Assembly (NCBI RefSeq): GCF_020686945.1
Contig: NZ_JAJEPR010000001.1
Span: 186,001 to 250,000, forward strand
Direction of reading: 5' to 3'
Length of the DNA stretch: 64,000 bases
Origin: Limivivens faecihominis
GTDB lineage: Bacteria; Bacillota; Clostridia; Lachnospirales; Lachnospiraceae
Of the stretch, positions 24,221 through 34,121 are shown piece by piece (within the stretch, counting starts at the first letter, position 1; the number at the start of each line of letters is the position of its first letter). Made by a program: the position numbers and the translations under genes. The notes under the pieces were generated by a model. The model was not told the DNA's origin. It saw only the letters and a program-made list of their open reading frames with translations, and did not search any database.

Positions 24221-24499
24221 ATGAATAAAACAGAACTGATTGCTGCCATCGCCAGCAAGACCGAATTATCCAAAAAAGACGCAGAGAAAGCACTGAAAGC
24301 TTTCACCGACGTTGTGACCGAAGAGCTGAAAAAAGGTGAGAAGATCCAGCTGGTTGGTTTTGGTACTTTTGAAGTATCTGAGAGAGCAGCAAGAGAGGGA
24401 AGAAATCCTCAGAGCGGCGAGCCGATGAAGATCGAGGCTTCCAAAGCTCCCAGATTCAAAGCCGGCAAAGCACTGAAAGATATGATCAACGAGAAATAA
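24221..24499 (+). CDS. hup: HU family DNA-binding protein
   Basis: 92 residues, full length. MNKTELIAAIA start, GFGTFEVSERAAREGRNPQ beta-arm with the conserved RNPQ, and the end FKAGKALKDMIN. It is a nucleoid-compacting homodimer. It has its own strong promoter, and a family A element plus a terminator separate it from rqcP, so it can be expressed alone at a high level. Confidence 0.95.
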   Translation: MNKTELIAAIASKTELSKKDAEKALKAFTDVVTEELKKGEKIQLVGFGTFEVSERAAREGRNPQSGEPMKIEASKAPRFKAGKALKDMINEK

Positions 24500-24500
24500 G

Positions 24501-24648
24501 TTGCAACTATTCAGAGCCAAGCAGATTTTCAGTCGAAAGTGTGATTCATGCTTGCATGAACGAACACTTTTGACTGGAAATCTATTTGGCGAGAAGCCAC
24601 ATCAAGATGAAGCGAAGCGGAATCGAGATGAGGTCGGAATAGTTGCAA
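24501..24648 (+). repeat. Terminal-inverted-repeat element, family A copy 2
   Basis: Full copy flanked by an extended inverted repeat (TTGCAACTATTC and GAATAGTTGCAA). The inner hairpin carries AGTGTGATTCATGCTTGCAT and the conserved core ACTGGAAATCTATTTGGCGA. It begins two bases after the hup stop. Confidence 0.88.
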
Positions 24649-24658
24649 ATGCTTTCAG

Positions 24659-24694
24659 ATCGGAGGACTTCTGCGTTGGAGTCCTCCGATTTTT
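24659..24694 (+). terminator. Terminator between hup and rqcP
   Basis: ATCGGAGGACT (24659-24669) with AGTCCTCCGAT (24680-24690) and a short T run. Confidence 0.8.
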
Positions 24695-24715
24695 CGTAAA
24701 AGGAGAAATTGAATT

Positions 24716-24955
24716 ATGCGCTTAGATAAATTTTTAAAGGTATCGCGCCTCATCAAGCGCCGCACTGTGGCCAATGAGGCCTGCGACGCCGGAAGAGTCA
24801 CGATCAACGGCAAGCCCGCCAAGGCTTCCGCGGCCGTCAAAGAGGGTGACATTCTGGAGATCGGTTTCGGAACCAAGGCCGTAAAGGTTGAGGTCCTGAA
24901 CGTCCAGGAGACCGTCAAAAAAGACGACGCCAAAGAAATGTATAAATATCTGTAA
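24716..24955 (+). CDS. rqcP: S4-domain RNA-binding protein RqcP (YabO)
   Basis: 79 residues, essentially one S4 domain (MRLDKFLKVSRLIKRRTVA and DAGRVTINGKPAKASAAVKEGD). In Bacillus the orthologue at this position works with RqcH in ribosome quality control, adding C-terminal alanine tails to stalled chains. AAAAGGAGAAATT precedes the start. The stop TAA is the first base triplet of a decayed family A element. Confidence 0.88.
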   Translation: MRLDKFLKVSRLIKRRTVANEACDAGRVTINGKPAKASAAVKEGDILEIGFGTKAVKVEVLNVQETVKKDDAKEMYKYL

Positions 24956-25015
24956 CTTTTCAGCGTCATACAGCTTTTCCATAAAAAGTATGAGTCATGC
25001 CTGCATGATGAATAT
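24953..25015 (+). repeat. Decayed left half of a family A element
   Basis: TAACTTTTCAG replaces TAACTATTCAG, and AGTATGAGTCATGCCTGCAT matches the inner hairpin of the copy at 51204 (same TCATGCCTGCATGA palindrome). The right half is missing. Confidence 0.6.
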
Positions 25016-25067
25016 TTCGCCCTCCCGTCTCATATATTCTATCAAGAGCATATACCGAGAGGGCTTT

Positions 25068-25361
25068 ATGGAAGAAAAACAGATTGAGATGAAGAGAGCA
25101 CACAGGCTGACCATGGAGGGGCGCAGATGCGCGGCCATCACGGGGGTATCGGATGTGCTCTCTTTTGATGTGGGAGAAGTGGTGCTCCAGACCGAGGACG
25201 GCCTTCTGATGATCAAGGGGGAGGAGCTCCATGTGAGCCGGCTCACCCTGGAAAAAGGCGAGGTGGACCTCGATGGAAAAATCGATAGTCTCACCTACAC
25301 CGGAAGCCAGGGAAAAAAGGCGGATCGGAACGGTTCCCGCTTCAAAAGGATGTTTCAGTAG
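25068..25361 (+). CDS. yabP: Sporulation protein YabP
   Basis: 97 residues. HRLTMEGRRCAAITGVSDVL and LLMIKGEELHVSRLTLEKGE are the YabP/YqfC domain. The start 25068 gives the normal length; the longer frame runs through the repeat. In Bacillus, YabP is needed for spore coat morphogenesis in the mother cell. Two segments upstream, CTCATATA (25028) and CATATACC (25048), loosely resemble a sigma-E promoter, but the match is weak. Confidence 0.9.
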   Translation: MEEKQIEMKRAHRLTMEGRRCAAITGVSDVLSFDVGEVVLQTEDGLLMIKGEELHVSRLTLEKGEVDLDGKIDSLTYTGSQGKKADRNGSRFKRMFQ

Positions 25362-25790
25362 ATGAGCGAGGTCATCCGTCACGAGATCTGGTTTTTCTTT
25401 TTTTCTCTTCTCTCGGGAGTCATTCTTCTTTGTGCATATGATCAGCTGCGCGTGCTCCGCCGGGTGATCCCCCATAACGGCTTCTTCCAGTCCCTGGAAG
25501 ATTTCTTTTTCTGGACGGCGGCGGGCATCTTCTGCTTCGGCGTGTCTTTTCGGGGGAACAGCGGCTCCATCCGGGGCTTTTCCCTGGCGGCTCTTGTCTT
25601 TGGCATGTGGTTTTATCACCGGACGGTCAGTCCCTGGGTGATAACCTGTGAAACCTTCGTGTTTCGTACGGCGTCGAAAAAAACAGTTTTTCTTTGCCGA
25701 AAAGCGTTGAAAAAAGCATGGAATTGGGTTACAATGAGAATTACATGTAAAAACGTTGGCGTCAAAAGAAAGAAGCAGGGATCCGAATGA
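25362..25790 (+). CDS. yabQ: Spore cortex membrane protein YabQ
   Basis: 142 residues with three hydrophobic helices at about 10-27, 47-63 and 70-85 and a basic tail. The order directly behind yabP (start codon abuts its stop) and the pattern CAYDQLRVLRRVIPH define YabQ, needed for cortex formation. Its last codons overlap divIC by four bases. Confidence 0.88.
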   Translation: MSEVIRHEIWFFFFSLLSGVILLCAYDQLRVLRRVIPHNGFFQSLEDFFFWTAAGIFCFGVSFRGNSGSIRGFSLAALVFGMWFYHRTVSPWVITCETFVFRTASKKTVFLCRKALKKAWNWVTMRITCKNVGVKRKKQGSE

Positions 25791-26089
25791 AACAAAAAAG
25801 AAGGAAAAAAAGAAAGGGAAGCAACAGAGGCGTAACCAGCATCTGTTTTATCGTCCTGATCCTGCTCGTCATCCTGAGCGTGCAGAGCCAGGGGCTGAAA
25901 GAAAAGCTCAAGGTATATGCGGCCCAGCAGGAAGAATTGCAGCAGAAGATCGACAGCGAGACAGCCCGTACAGATGAGATAAAGAAGCTGGAAGAGTACA
26001 AGAACACAACGGAGTATGTGGAAGAGATCGCGAAAGACAAGCTTGGCCTGGTCTACAAAGACGAGATCATCTTCAAACCCTCGAACTGA
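25787..26089 (+). CDS. divIC: Cell-division protein DivIC / FtsB-like septum initiator
   Basis: 100 residues: basic N-terminus (KQKRRKKRKG), one membrane helix (about 18-33), a coiled coil (KEKLKVYAAQQEELQQKI) and a C-terminal DKLGLVYKDEIIF, all typical of DivIC. It acts with FtsL and DivIB at the septum. Translationally coupled to yabQ by the ATGA overlap. This gene order matches B. subtilis except that the S1 gene yabR is not here. Confidence 0.88.
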   Translation: MKQKRRKKRKGSNRGVTSICFIVLILLVILSVQSQGLKEKLKVYAAQQEELQQKIDSETARTDEIKKLEEYKNTTEYVEEIAKDKLGLVYKDEIIFKPSN

Positions 26090-26126
26090 TAAAGAAAAAG
26101 CTCTCTGACAGAGCAGCGTACGAAAG

Positions 26127-26170
26127 AGAACCGGACAAGCCATAAAAGCCTGTCCGGTTCTGCCATTTTT
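26127..26170 (+). terminator. Hairpin terminator or attenuator before spoIIE
   Basis: AGAACCGGACA (26127-26137) pairs with TGTCCGGTTCT (26151-26161), then GCCATTTTT. Confidence 0.7.
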
Positions 26171-26192
26171 GTGAATGGAGGGCGCGTAAGTT

Positions 26193-27659
26193 ATGGGGGA
26201 GCTTTTGATGACGGTTCTGCTGGTGAGTATTCTGTGGATGATTCTGGATCTTCTGAAGGTCTTTTTTCAGGAGCATCGGGAAGGGCCGGGGAACGAGGCG
26301 GTGCGTGATCCCGGCAGGCAGAAGCTGACTCAGTACGCGGAGGCCTTCGAGGGACTCTCAGAGACCTTTTTAAAGCTTCCGAAGCTCAAAGAAGATCTGG
26401 AGAAAGATGACAGAGAAGAGATCTTAAAGGAGACCTCCCATCAGGTCTGCCGGGACTGCGAGGCCATGGAGTGGTGCTGGAGCGAGCACCGGGAGGACAC
26501 GCTCCGGGAGGCGTACGACCGGCTTTTTTCTATGGAAAAAGGGGAGGAGGAGCTTCCACGGCTTTCCTTTTGCATCCGCTCGGACCGGTTTCTGGCAGAG
26601 TTGCGGCTTAAATATCAGCTGGCCCGGCAGAATCTTCTCTGGACGAACCGGCTTTTCGCCAGCCGGCGAATTATGATGGATCAGTTTCAGGAGATCGCCG
26701 GAATCATCCGGCGGGCTGCCGGGGCCATTTATGAGGTGGACGAGGTGGACACTCAGGTGCGTCGGATTCTGGAGGTCCAGATGAAACTTCACGGTATCGG
26801 CGTACGGGAAATGTGGAAGGTAGAGCGGCCCGACGGCTGCCGGGAGCTCTATGTGACGATGAGGGCTCTGGGGAAAAAGCGTTGTGTGGGCATGCGGGAG
26901 GCGGCGGCCTGCCTTTCTTCGGCCTGCGGGGAGCGCATGATTCCGGCCCGGGACAGCCGCATGGTCATCAACCAGGACTACAGTACGGTGATGTTTATGC
27001 CAGCTCCGGAATATATGATGCTCTGCGGGGCAGCCCGGGTGACGAGGGACGGGGAAGTGGTCTCCGGGGACAGCTTCGCGGTTTACCACCGGGACAGCGG
27101 CGAGATGATTTTGAGCATTTCCGACGGCATGGGCTCCGGGCCGGAGGCGGGACAGGAGAGCAGCCAGACTGTGGAGCTTATGGAACAGTTCCTGAATGCG
27201 GGCTTTGACCGGGAAACTTCGATCAAAATGCTCCATTCCGTCATGCTTCTTCGGGACAGCAGCTGTTTTTCCACGATGGATCTGGCGGCGGTGAACCTCT
27301 ACACCGGGGAGTGCGAGCTTCTGAAAGTCGGAGCGGCGGCGACTTTTTTGAAACGGGGAGACTGGGTGGAGACCGTTTCCTCGACGAGCATGCCCATGGG
27401 GATTATCGGGGAGGCGGACTACGAGTGTACGAAAAAGCAGCTCCGGCCCGGAGATTTCCTTGTCATGGTCTCCGACGGGATTCTGGACGCTTTCCCGGGA
27501 AATCACGGGGAGGACAAGGTCCAGGAGCTGATTTTGAACGAGACCACGGACAATGCCGCCGAGATGGCGAAAAATATCCTGGAAGAGGTGTTGAAATTCC
27601 GGCGGAGAAAGGCCGAGGACGATATGACGGTGCTGGTAGGAGGCCTGTGGAGGCGGTGA
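26193..27659 (+). CDS. spoIIE: SpoIIE-type phosphatase lacking the polytopic membrane domain
   Basis: 488 residues, against about 820 in Bacillus SpoIIE. One hydrophobic helix (about 5-24) is followed by the regulatory region with CRDCEAMEWCW (about 86-96) and then the PP2C phosphatase domain (SGDSFAVYHRDSGEMILSIS, DGMGSGPEA, VSDGILDAF, DDMTVLVG). The ten-helix N-terminal domain is absent. It should dephosphorylate SpoIIAA to activate sigma-F. How it reaches the septum without the usual membrane domain is unclear. The position between divIC and tilS is the normal one. ATG 26193 has a weak AGGGCG ribosome site 10 bases upstream. Confidence 0.9.
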   Translation: MGELLMTVLLVSILWMILDLLKVFFQEHREGPGNEAVRDPGRQKLTQYAEAFEGLSETFLKLPKLKEDLEKDDREEILKETSHQVCRDCEAMEWCWSEHREDTLREAYDRLFSMEKGEEELPRLSFCIRSDRFLAELRLKYQLARQNLLWTNRLFASRRIMMDQFQEIAGIIRRAAGAIYEVDEVDTQVRRILEVQMKLHGIGVREMWKVERPDGCRELYVTMRALGKKRCVGMREAAACLSSACGERMIPARDSRMVINQDYSTVMFMPAPEYMMLCGAARVTRDGEVVSGDSFAVYHRDSGEMILSISDGMGSGPEAGQESSQTVELMEQFLNAGFDRETSIKMLHSVMLLRDSSCFSTMDLAAVNLYTGECELLKVGAAATFLKRGDWVETVSSTSMPMGIIGEADYECTKKQLRPGDFLVMVSDGILDAFPGNHGEDKVQELILNETTDNAAEMAKNILEEVLKFRRRKAEDDMTVLVGGLWRR

Positions 27660-27674
27660 ATTTCTGCTTGCGCC

Positions 27675-27703
27675 TTGCGGTTTTGCGGGAATGTGAATAT
27701 ACT
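27675..27703 (+). promoter_or_regulatory. Promoter of tilS-hpt-ftsH
   Basis: TTGCGG (27675-27680), 17-base spacer, TATACT (27698-27703). The leader is about 85 bases. Confidence 0.55.
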
Positions 27704-27795
27704 GAATAAGTGTAGATGGATTTTCGCGAGGTGTTCAGGCTTCTGATGACAAAAACCTGGCCTCTCGGGATCGCAGAGACAACGGAGGAAGACTT

Positions 27796-29244
27796 ATGGA
27801 GAAAGTACTGGATTATATCCGGAAAAACGGAATGGTCCAAAGAGGAGACCGGATCATAGCAGGCGTATCGGGGGGGCCCGACTCGGTATGCCTGCTTTTT
27901 CTGCTGGATAAATATAAGGAGACTCTGGGGATAAGCCTGGAAGTTGTCCACATGGAACATGGCATTCGTGGAAAAGAAAGCCTTGAGGATGCGGCTTTTG
28001 TGGAAAACTTCTGCCGGAAGCTTGCTATCCCCTGTCACACTTACCACCGGGACATCCCTAAGTTAGCCCGGGAATGGAAGTGCTCCGGGGAGGAGGCGGG
28101 CCGCCGGGCGAGGTACGAGGCTTTCGAGGAAGTTCGCAGCAAGAACGGCGGTACGAAGATCGCCGTGGCCCACAACCGGAACGATCAGGCCGAGACGGTT
28201 CTCTTTCATCTGGTCCGGGGAAGCGGGCTTTCCGGGCTTTCCGGCATCCGTCCTGTACGGGGAAACATCATCCGTCCGCTGCTCTGTCTGACCCGGGAGG
28301 AGATCGAAGACCTTCTTCGGAAAGAAAACCTTCCCTTCCGAACCGATGCCACCAATCTTGAGACCGATTACGCCCGAAACCGGATCCGGTTGAATATCCT
28401 ACCACTCCTTAGGGAAGAATTAAATCCGAGAGCCTGCGAGCATCTGGCCGAAACAGCGGAAAGGCTGGCTCTGGCCGAGGATTATCTGGCCGGGCAGGCC
28501 AGGGAAGCAGCGAAAAGGCTGGCGGGCCGGAAAACGGACGGCGGTGCGGGCTTTTTTCTGGACCGGGAAGGATTTTTGCAGGAGCCGGAGGCCCTGAAAG
28601 CGTATATTCTGCGGTATTGTCTGAGGGAGGTTTCTGAGAAGTTTGTTTTGAGAGGAGAAAGCCTTCAAGATCAGGAAGGGACTTTCAGGCAGCAGGAGCC
28701 GGGCGTTTCCCTTTATAATATCTCCTCCTCCCATCTCTCCGCTATCACAGAGCTTGCATCCAGACAGTCCGGCCGGTCCTTGAATCTTCCAGGAGGGCTC
28801 ACGGTCCATACGGAAGGCGCATACCTGATTTTTGACAGGCCGGGGATTGGGAAGGAAGAGCAGCAGAGTGAGACGGAACTGATAGTCCCGGGGACGGTCA
28901 GGTACGGGAAATATCGCCTGACTGCCTCGATTTTTCCTTATAAAAACGAAATTATTCCGGAAAAAATGTATACGAAATGGTTCGATTATGATACAATTAA
29001 AAATACGGTTCAAATACGGCCCCGAAGGAGCGGTGACTTCCTTACGGTCACAGCTTCGGGCGGAAGAAAGACTCTGAAAAAATACCTCATCGATGAGAAA
29101 ATTCCGGCCGGGGAGAGAGACCGGCTGTGCCTTCTGGCAGACGGCTCCCAGATCCTCTGGGTGGTGGGCCATCGGATCAGCGAGGTTTACAAGGTAACAG
29201 AGAAAACCAGCAGGGTTTTAAAAGTACAAGTGATGGAGGATTAA
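27796..29244 (+). CDS. tilS: tRNA(Ile)-lysidine synthetase
   Basis: 482 residues. The PP-loop is GVSGGPDSVCLL (about 23-34). HMEHGIRGKESLEDAAFVE, HNRNDQAETVLFHL and GLSGI follow. A C-terminal domain ends with RPRRSGDFLTV and ILWVVGHRISE. It modifies cytidine 34 of tRNA-Ile so that AUA is read as isoleucine. ACGGAGGAAG precedes the start. hpt starts 5 bases after the stop, as in many Firmicutes. Confidence 0.93.
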   Translation: MEKVLDYIRKNGMVQRGDRIIAGVSGGPDSVCLLFLLDKYKETLGISLEVVHMEHGIRGKESLEDAAFVENFCRKLAIPCHTYHRDIPKLAREWKCSGEEAGRRARYEAFEEVRSKNGGTKIAVAHNRNDQAETVLFHLVRGSGLSGLSGIRPVRGNIIRPLLCLTREEIEDLLRKENLPFRTDATNLETDYARNRIRLNILPLLREELNPRACEHLAETAERLALAEDYLAGQAREAAKRLAGRKTDGGAGFFLDREGFLQEPEALKAYILRYCLREVSEKFVLRGESLQDQEGTFRQQEPGVSLYNISSSHLSAITELASRQSGRSLNLPGGLTVHTEGAYLIFDRPGIGKEEQQSETELIVPGTVRYGKYRLTASIFPYKNEIIPEKMYTKWFDYDTIKNTVQIRPRRSGDFLTVTASGGRKTLKKYLIDEKIPAGERDRLCLLADGSQILWVVGHRISEVYKVTEKTSRVLKVQVMED

Positions 29245-29248
29245 GAGA

Positions 29249-29776
29249 ATGGAAGACAAGATTCGTGTTCTGGTACCAGAAAAAGATGTGGATGCAAAAA
29301 TCGCAGAACTTGGCAAAAAAATCAGTGAAGATTATGCCGGACGTCAGGTGCATCTGGTATGCGTGCTCAAAGGCGGCGTGTTCTTTATGTGTGAGCTGGC
29401 AAAGAGAATTACGGTTCCCGTTACGATGGATTTCATGTCTGTCAGCAGCTACGGTGCAGGCACAGAGTCCAGCGGTGTGGTAAAGATCGTAAAGGATCTG
29501 GATCAGCCCCTGGATGGCAAGGACGTTCTGATCGTTGAGGATATCGTGGATTCAGGAAGAACCTTAGGTTATCTGATGGAGATCCTGAGGAAGAGAAATC
29601 CGAAGAGCCTGCATCTTTGTACGCTCCTTGACAAGCCGGAGCGCCGTGTCACCGATGTGAAAGTAGACTATACCGGTTTCAATATTCCCGATGAGTTCGT
29701 TGTGGGCTACGGTCTGGATTACGACCAGAAATACCGGAATCTTCCCTACATCGGAATCGTAGAATTAGGCAAGTAA
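29249..29776 (+). CDS. hpt: Hypoxanthine phosphoribosyltransferase
   Basis: 175 residues. The PRPP loop is VLIVEDIVDSGRTL (about 91-104), with VCVLKGGVFF and DFMSVSSYG upstream. It salvages hypoxanthine and guanine to nucleotides in the cytoplasm. Tightly spaced between tilS and ftsH, the standard order. Confidence 0.95.
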   Translation: MEDKIRVLVPEKDVDAKIAELGKKISEDYAGRQVHLVCVLKGGVFFMCELAKRITVPVTMDFMSVSSYGAGTESSGVVKIVKDLDQPLDGKDVLIVEDIVDSGRTLGYLMEILRKRNPKSLHLCTLLDKPERRVTDVKVDYTGFNIPDEFVVGYGLDYDQKYRNLPYIGIVELGK

Positions 29777-29799
29777 CAGTAACTGAAAGGAGATTCGCG

Positions 29800-31620
<1,821 letters not shown>

Positions 31621-31709
31621 GCCGCTTTTGCTCCCAGTTCCTTTTGTAGAGAACGCATAAAAAAAAATCTGAGATTTTTTAAACTTTGTGCACACTTATT
31701 TGGGTTCCT

Positions 31710-31828
31710 TTGTTATAATACTAATCGTAAACCCCCCCAATACATTATATAGTTTTTGCTACACCCCATAAGAGAAATACCTTCTCCAAGAGAAAAGCCA
31801 GCGGATCGATCCGCTGGCTTTTCTCATA
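31710..31828 (+). ncRNA. Candidate small RNA unit downstream of ftsH
   Basis: An extended -10 (TGTTATAAT, 31710-31718) is followed by about 70 bases with no ATG and no ribosome site, and then by a perfect 36-bp palindrome ending in a T-rich arm. Promoter, short non-coding body and terminator together look like a small RNA gene of about 100 nt. No family was recognised. A simple ftsH terminator with a chance -10 is the alternative. Confidence 0.35.
31790..31825. terminator. 36-bp perfect palindrome, bidirectional terminator
   Basis: Two 18-base arms meet at GATC (the left arm starts GAGAAAAGCCAGCGG) with no loop bases beyond the dyad. The A-rich left and T-rich right ends allow termination from both sides. 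A zero-loop dyad is also compatible with a protein-binding site. Confidence 0.7.
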
Positions 31829-31892
31829 TCTGGAAATATCCATCCGGAAACCGGTTTCCGGCAGAGTTTCCGGGCAGGAAAACATTTTCCGG

Positions 31893-31921
31893 TTGTGCAA
31901 ACAGGTGGGATAGTATAGAAT
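31893..31921 (+). promoter_or_regulatory. Promoter of the GH13 gene
   Basis: TTGTGC (31893-31898), 17-base spacer, TAGAAT (31916-31921), 30 bases before the ATG. Confidence 0.45.
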
Positions 31922-31950
31922 AGTACAAGGAAAGAAAGGGGAATGCCGCG

Positions 31951-34083
31951 ATGAATCTGGAAGAGATCGATTATTTACAGAAGGTGCAGAAATATATGAT
32001 GACCATGCGCCCTGTTTTTCAGCCGCATGCATTATTCAGCGATGAGACGGCCAATTATGTGGAGCCTATGGAGCCCATGCCGGGAGAGACCGTGACGATC
32101 CGGTTCCGGGCTGGTCTGAATAACGTGGACAGTGTTTTCCTGATCAGCGGGTCCCGGAAGCTGTTGATGGATTATGAGAAAACGGAAGGCCGTTTTGATT
32201 ATTATACAGTGAAGGTGGAAATGACGGAGGAGATCTTCCGTTATTATTTTGAGGTCTGTGCAGGAAAGATCAGTTGCTTCTATAATAAGAGAGGTGTATC
32301 GAGAGACCTGCAGGAATACTACAGCTTTGCCATCGCCCCGGGATTTCGGACGCCGGACTGGGCAAAGGGCGCTGTCATGTATCAGATTTATACGGATCGT
32401 TTTTACAATGGAGATCCGACCAACGATGTGGAAGACCGGGAATATTATTACATCGGGGACGGTTCCTCCAGGGTACGGGACTGGTACAAATATCCGGAAT
32501 TTATGGGAATCCGGGAATTTTACGGAGGCGATCTCCAGGGCGTTCTGGACAAGATGGACTACCTGGAGGATCTGGGCGTGGAGGTAATTTATTTTAACCC
32601 CATCTTTGTATCGCCCTCCAACCATAAGTATGATATTCAGGACTATGATTCCGTAGACCCGCATCTCGGGAAGATCGTTAACGACGGCGGGGAGTGCCTG
32701 GCCCCCTGGGATAATGATAATACCCATGCGACCAAATACATTAAGCGTGTGACGGATCCGGAAAATCTGAAAGCCAGCAACGAGCTTCTGGCCCATCTCG
32801 TGGAGGAGGCCCACAAACGTGGAATGAAAGTCATTCTGGACGGCGTTTTCAACCACTGCGGCTCCTTTAACAAATGGCTGGACCGGGAGCGGATCTATGA
32901 GAACCAGCCGGGCTATGAAAAGGGAGCCTATGTCTCCGCAGACAGCCCCTACCGGAGCTTTTTCAAATTTAACAATGAGCACAGCTGGCCCTATAATCCT
33001 TATTACGACGGCTGGTGGGGCCATGAGACCCTGCCGAAGCTGAACTTTGAAAACTCGCCGAAGCTCGTGGAATATATCATGAACATCGGAAGAAAATGGG
33101 TGTCACCGCCCTACAACGTGGACGGCTGGCGTCTGGATGTAGCTGCGGACTTAGGCTTCAGCAACGAGTACAACCATAAATTCTGGAAGGAATTCCGGAA
33201 AAATGTCAAAGAGGCCAATCCCGATGCCATCATTCTGGCGGAGCATTACGGGGAGGCCCGTTCCTGGCTCCAGGGAGACGAGTGGGATACCGTGATGAAC
33301 TATGACGCTTTCATGGAACCGCTGACCTGGTTTTTGACCGGAATGGAGAAACACAGCGATGAGTTCCGTGGCAACCTTCTGGGAAATCATGAGTCCTTCA
33401 TGGGAGCGATGAGCCACCATATGAGCAGCTTTATGGCTCCGTCTTTGCAGGTGTCCATGAACGAACTGTCCAACCATGACCACTCCCGTTTCCTGACCCG
33501 GACCAACCATCGGGTGGGAAGAGTGGCCCAGCTCGGCTATCGGGCGGCGGAGGAGCAGGTCAATGTCGCCGTTATGCGGGAGGCTGTGACCGTGCAGATG
33601 ACCTGGCCCGGCGCGCCGACCCTTTATTATGGAGACGAGGCAGGACTCTGTGGCTTCACCGATCCGGACAACCGGAGAACTTACCCCTGGGGAAGGGAGA
33701 ATAAGGAGCTCATCGATTTCCATCGGGAAATGATCCGGATCCACAAGAAATATCCGGTACTGAGCCATGGTTCGCTGAAATTCCTCTATGGGGAACATAA
33801 TGTCATTGCCTACGGCCGTTTCGATATGAAAGAACGGGTCATCGTGGCCTTCCATAACGGGCAGGGCGACAAGACCTTCATGCTACCGGTATGGCAGGTG
33901 GGTGTCTGTTCCGGGCATTCTCTTAAGAGAGTCATGCTCACCGGAGACTGGGGCTATACAACGGAACCGCAGGAGTACCAGGCTGAGGGCGGAGAGCTGA
34001 CGCTGACTCTTCCAACTACATCTGCGATCGTTCTCGTGGAAATGGTTCCGGAAGAAGAGAAGGAAGAAAAGACGGAGCAGTAA
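31951..34083 (+). CDS. GH13 alpha-amylase family enzyme (neopullulanase / maltogenic type)
   Basis: 710 residues with no signal peptide, so intracellular. An N-terminal beta-sandwich (about 30-135) precedes the barrel: MYQIYTDRFYNGDP, VIYFNPIF, ILDGVFNHCG. The catalytic residues are in GWRLDVAAD (nucleophile Asp about 393), ILAEHYGE (acid/base Glu about 430) and ELSNHDHSRF (Asp about 508). The N domain plus the DRFYNGD pattern is typical of cyclomaltodextrinase/neopullulanase enzymes that cut imported maltodextrins. The C-terminal tail is acidic. AAAGAAAGGGG precedes the start. It stands alone, before the threonine/serine exporter genes. Confidence 0.88.
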   Translation: MNLEEIDYLQKVQKYMMTMRPVFQPHALFSDETANYVEPMEPMPGETVTIRFRAGLNNVDSVFLISGSRKLLMDYEKTEGRFDYYTVKVEMTEEIFRYYFEVCAGKISCFYNKRGVSRDLQEYYSFAIAPGFRTPDWAKGAVMYQIYTDRFYNGDPTNDVEDREYYYIGDGSSRVRDWYKYPEFMGIREFYGGDLQGVLDKMDYLEDLGVEVIYFNPIFVSPSNHKYDIQDYDSVDPHLGKIVNDGGECLAPWDNDNTHATKYIKRVTDPENLKASNELLAHLVEEAHKRGMKVILDGVFNHCGSFNKWLDRERIYENQPGYEKGAYVSADSPYRSFFKFNNEHSWPYNPYYDGWWGHETLPKLNFENSPKLVEYIMNIGRKWVSPPYNVDGWRLDVAADLGFSNEYNHKFWKEFRKNVKEANPDAIILAEHYGEARSWLQGDEWDTVMNYDAFMEPLTWFLTGMEKHSDEFRGNLLGNHESFMGAMSHHMSSFMAPSLQVSMNELSNHDHSRFLTRTNHRVGRVAQLGYRAAEEQVNVAVMREAVTVQMTWPGAPTLYYGDEAGLCGFTDPDNRRTYPWGRENKELIDFHREMIRIHKKYPVLSHGSLKFLYGEHNVIAYGRFDMKERVIVAFHNGQGDKTFMLPVWQVGVCSGHSLKRVMLTGDWGYTTEPQEYQAEGGELTLTLPTTSAIVLVEMVPEEEKEEKTEQ

Positions 34084-34121
34084 GCGCGGGGCTGCTGTTT
34101 TCGATAACTATTGGGGGAAAC

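Noticed and set aside
25025..25056. Sigma-E promoter before yabP
   Set aside because: The two half-motifs are imperfect and the spacing is short. Mentioned only in the gene entry.
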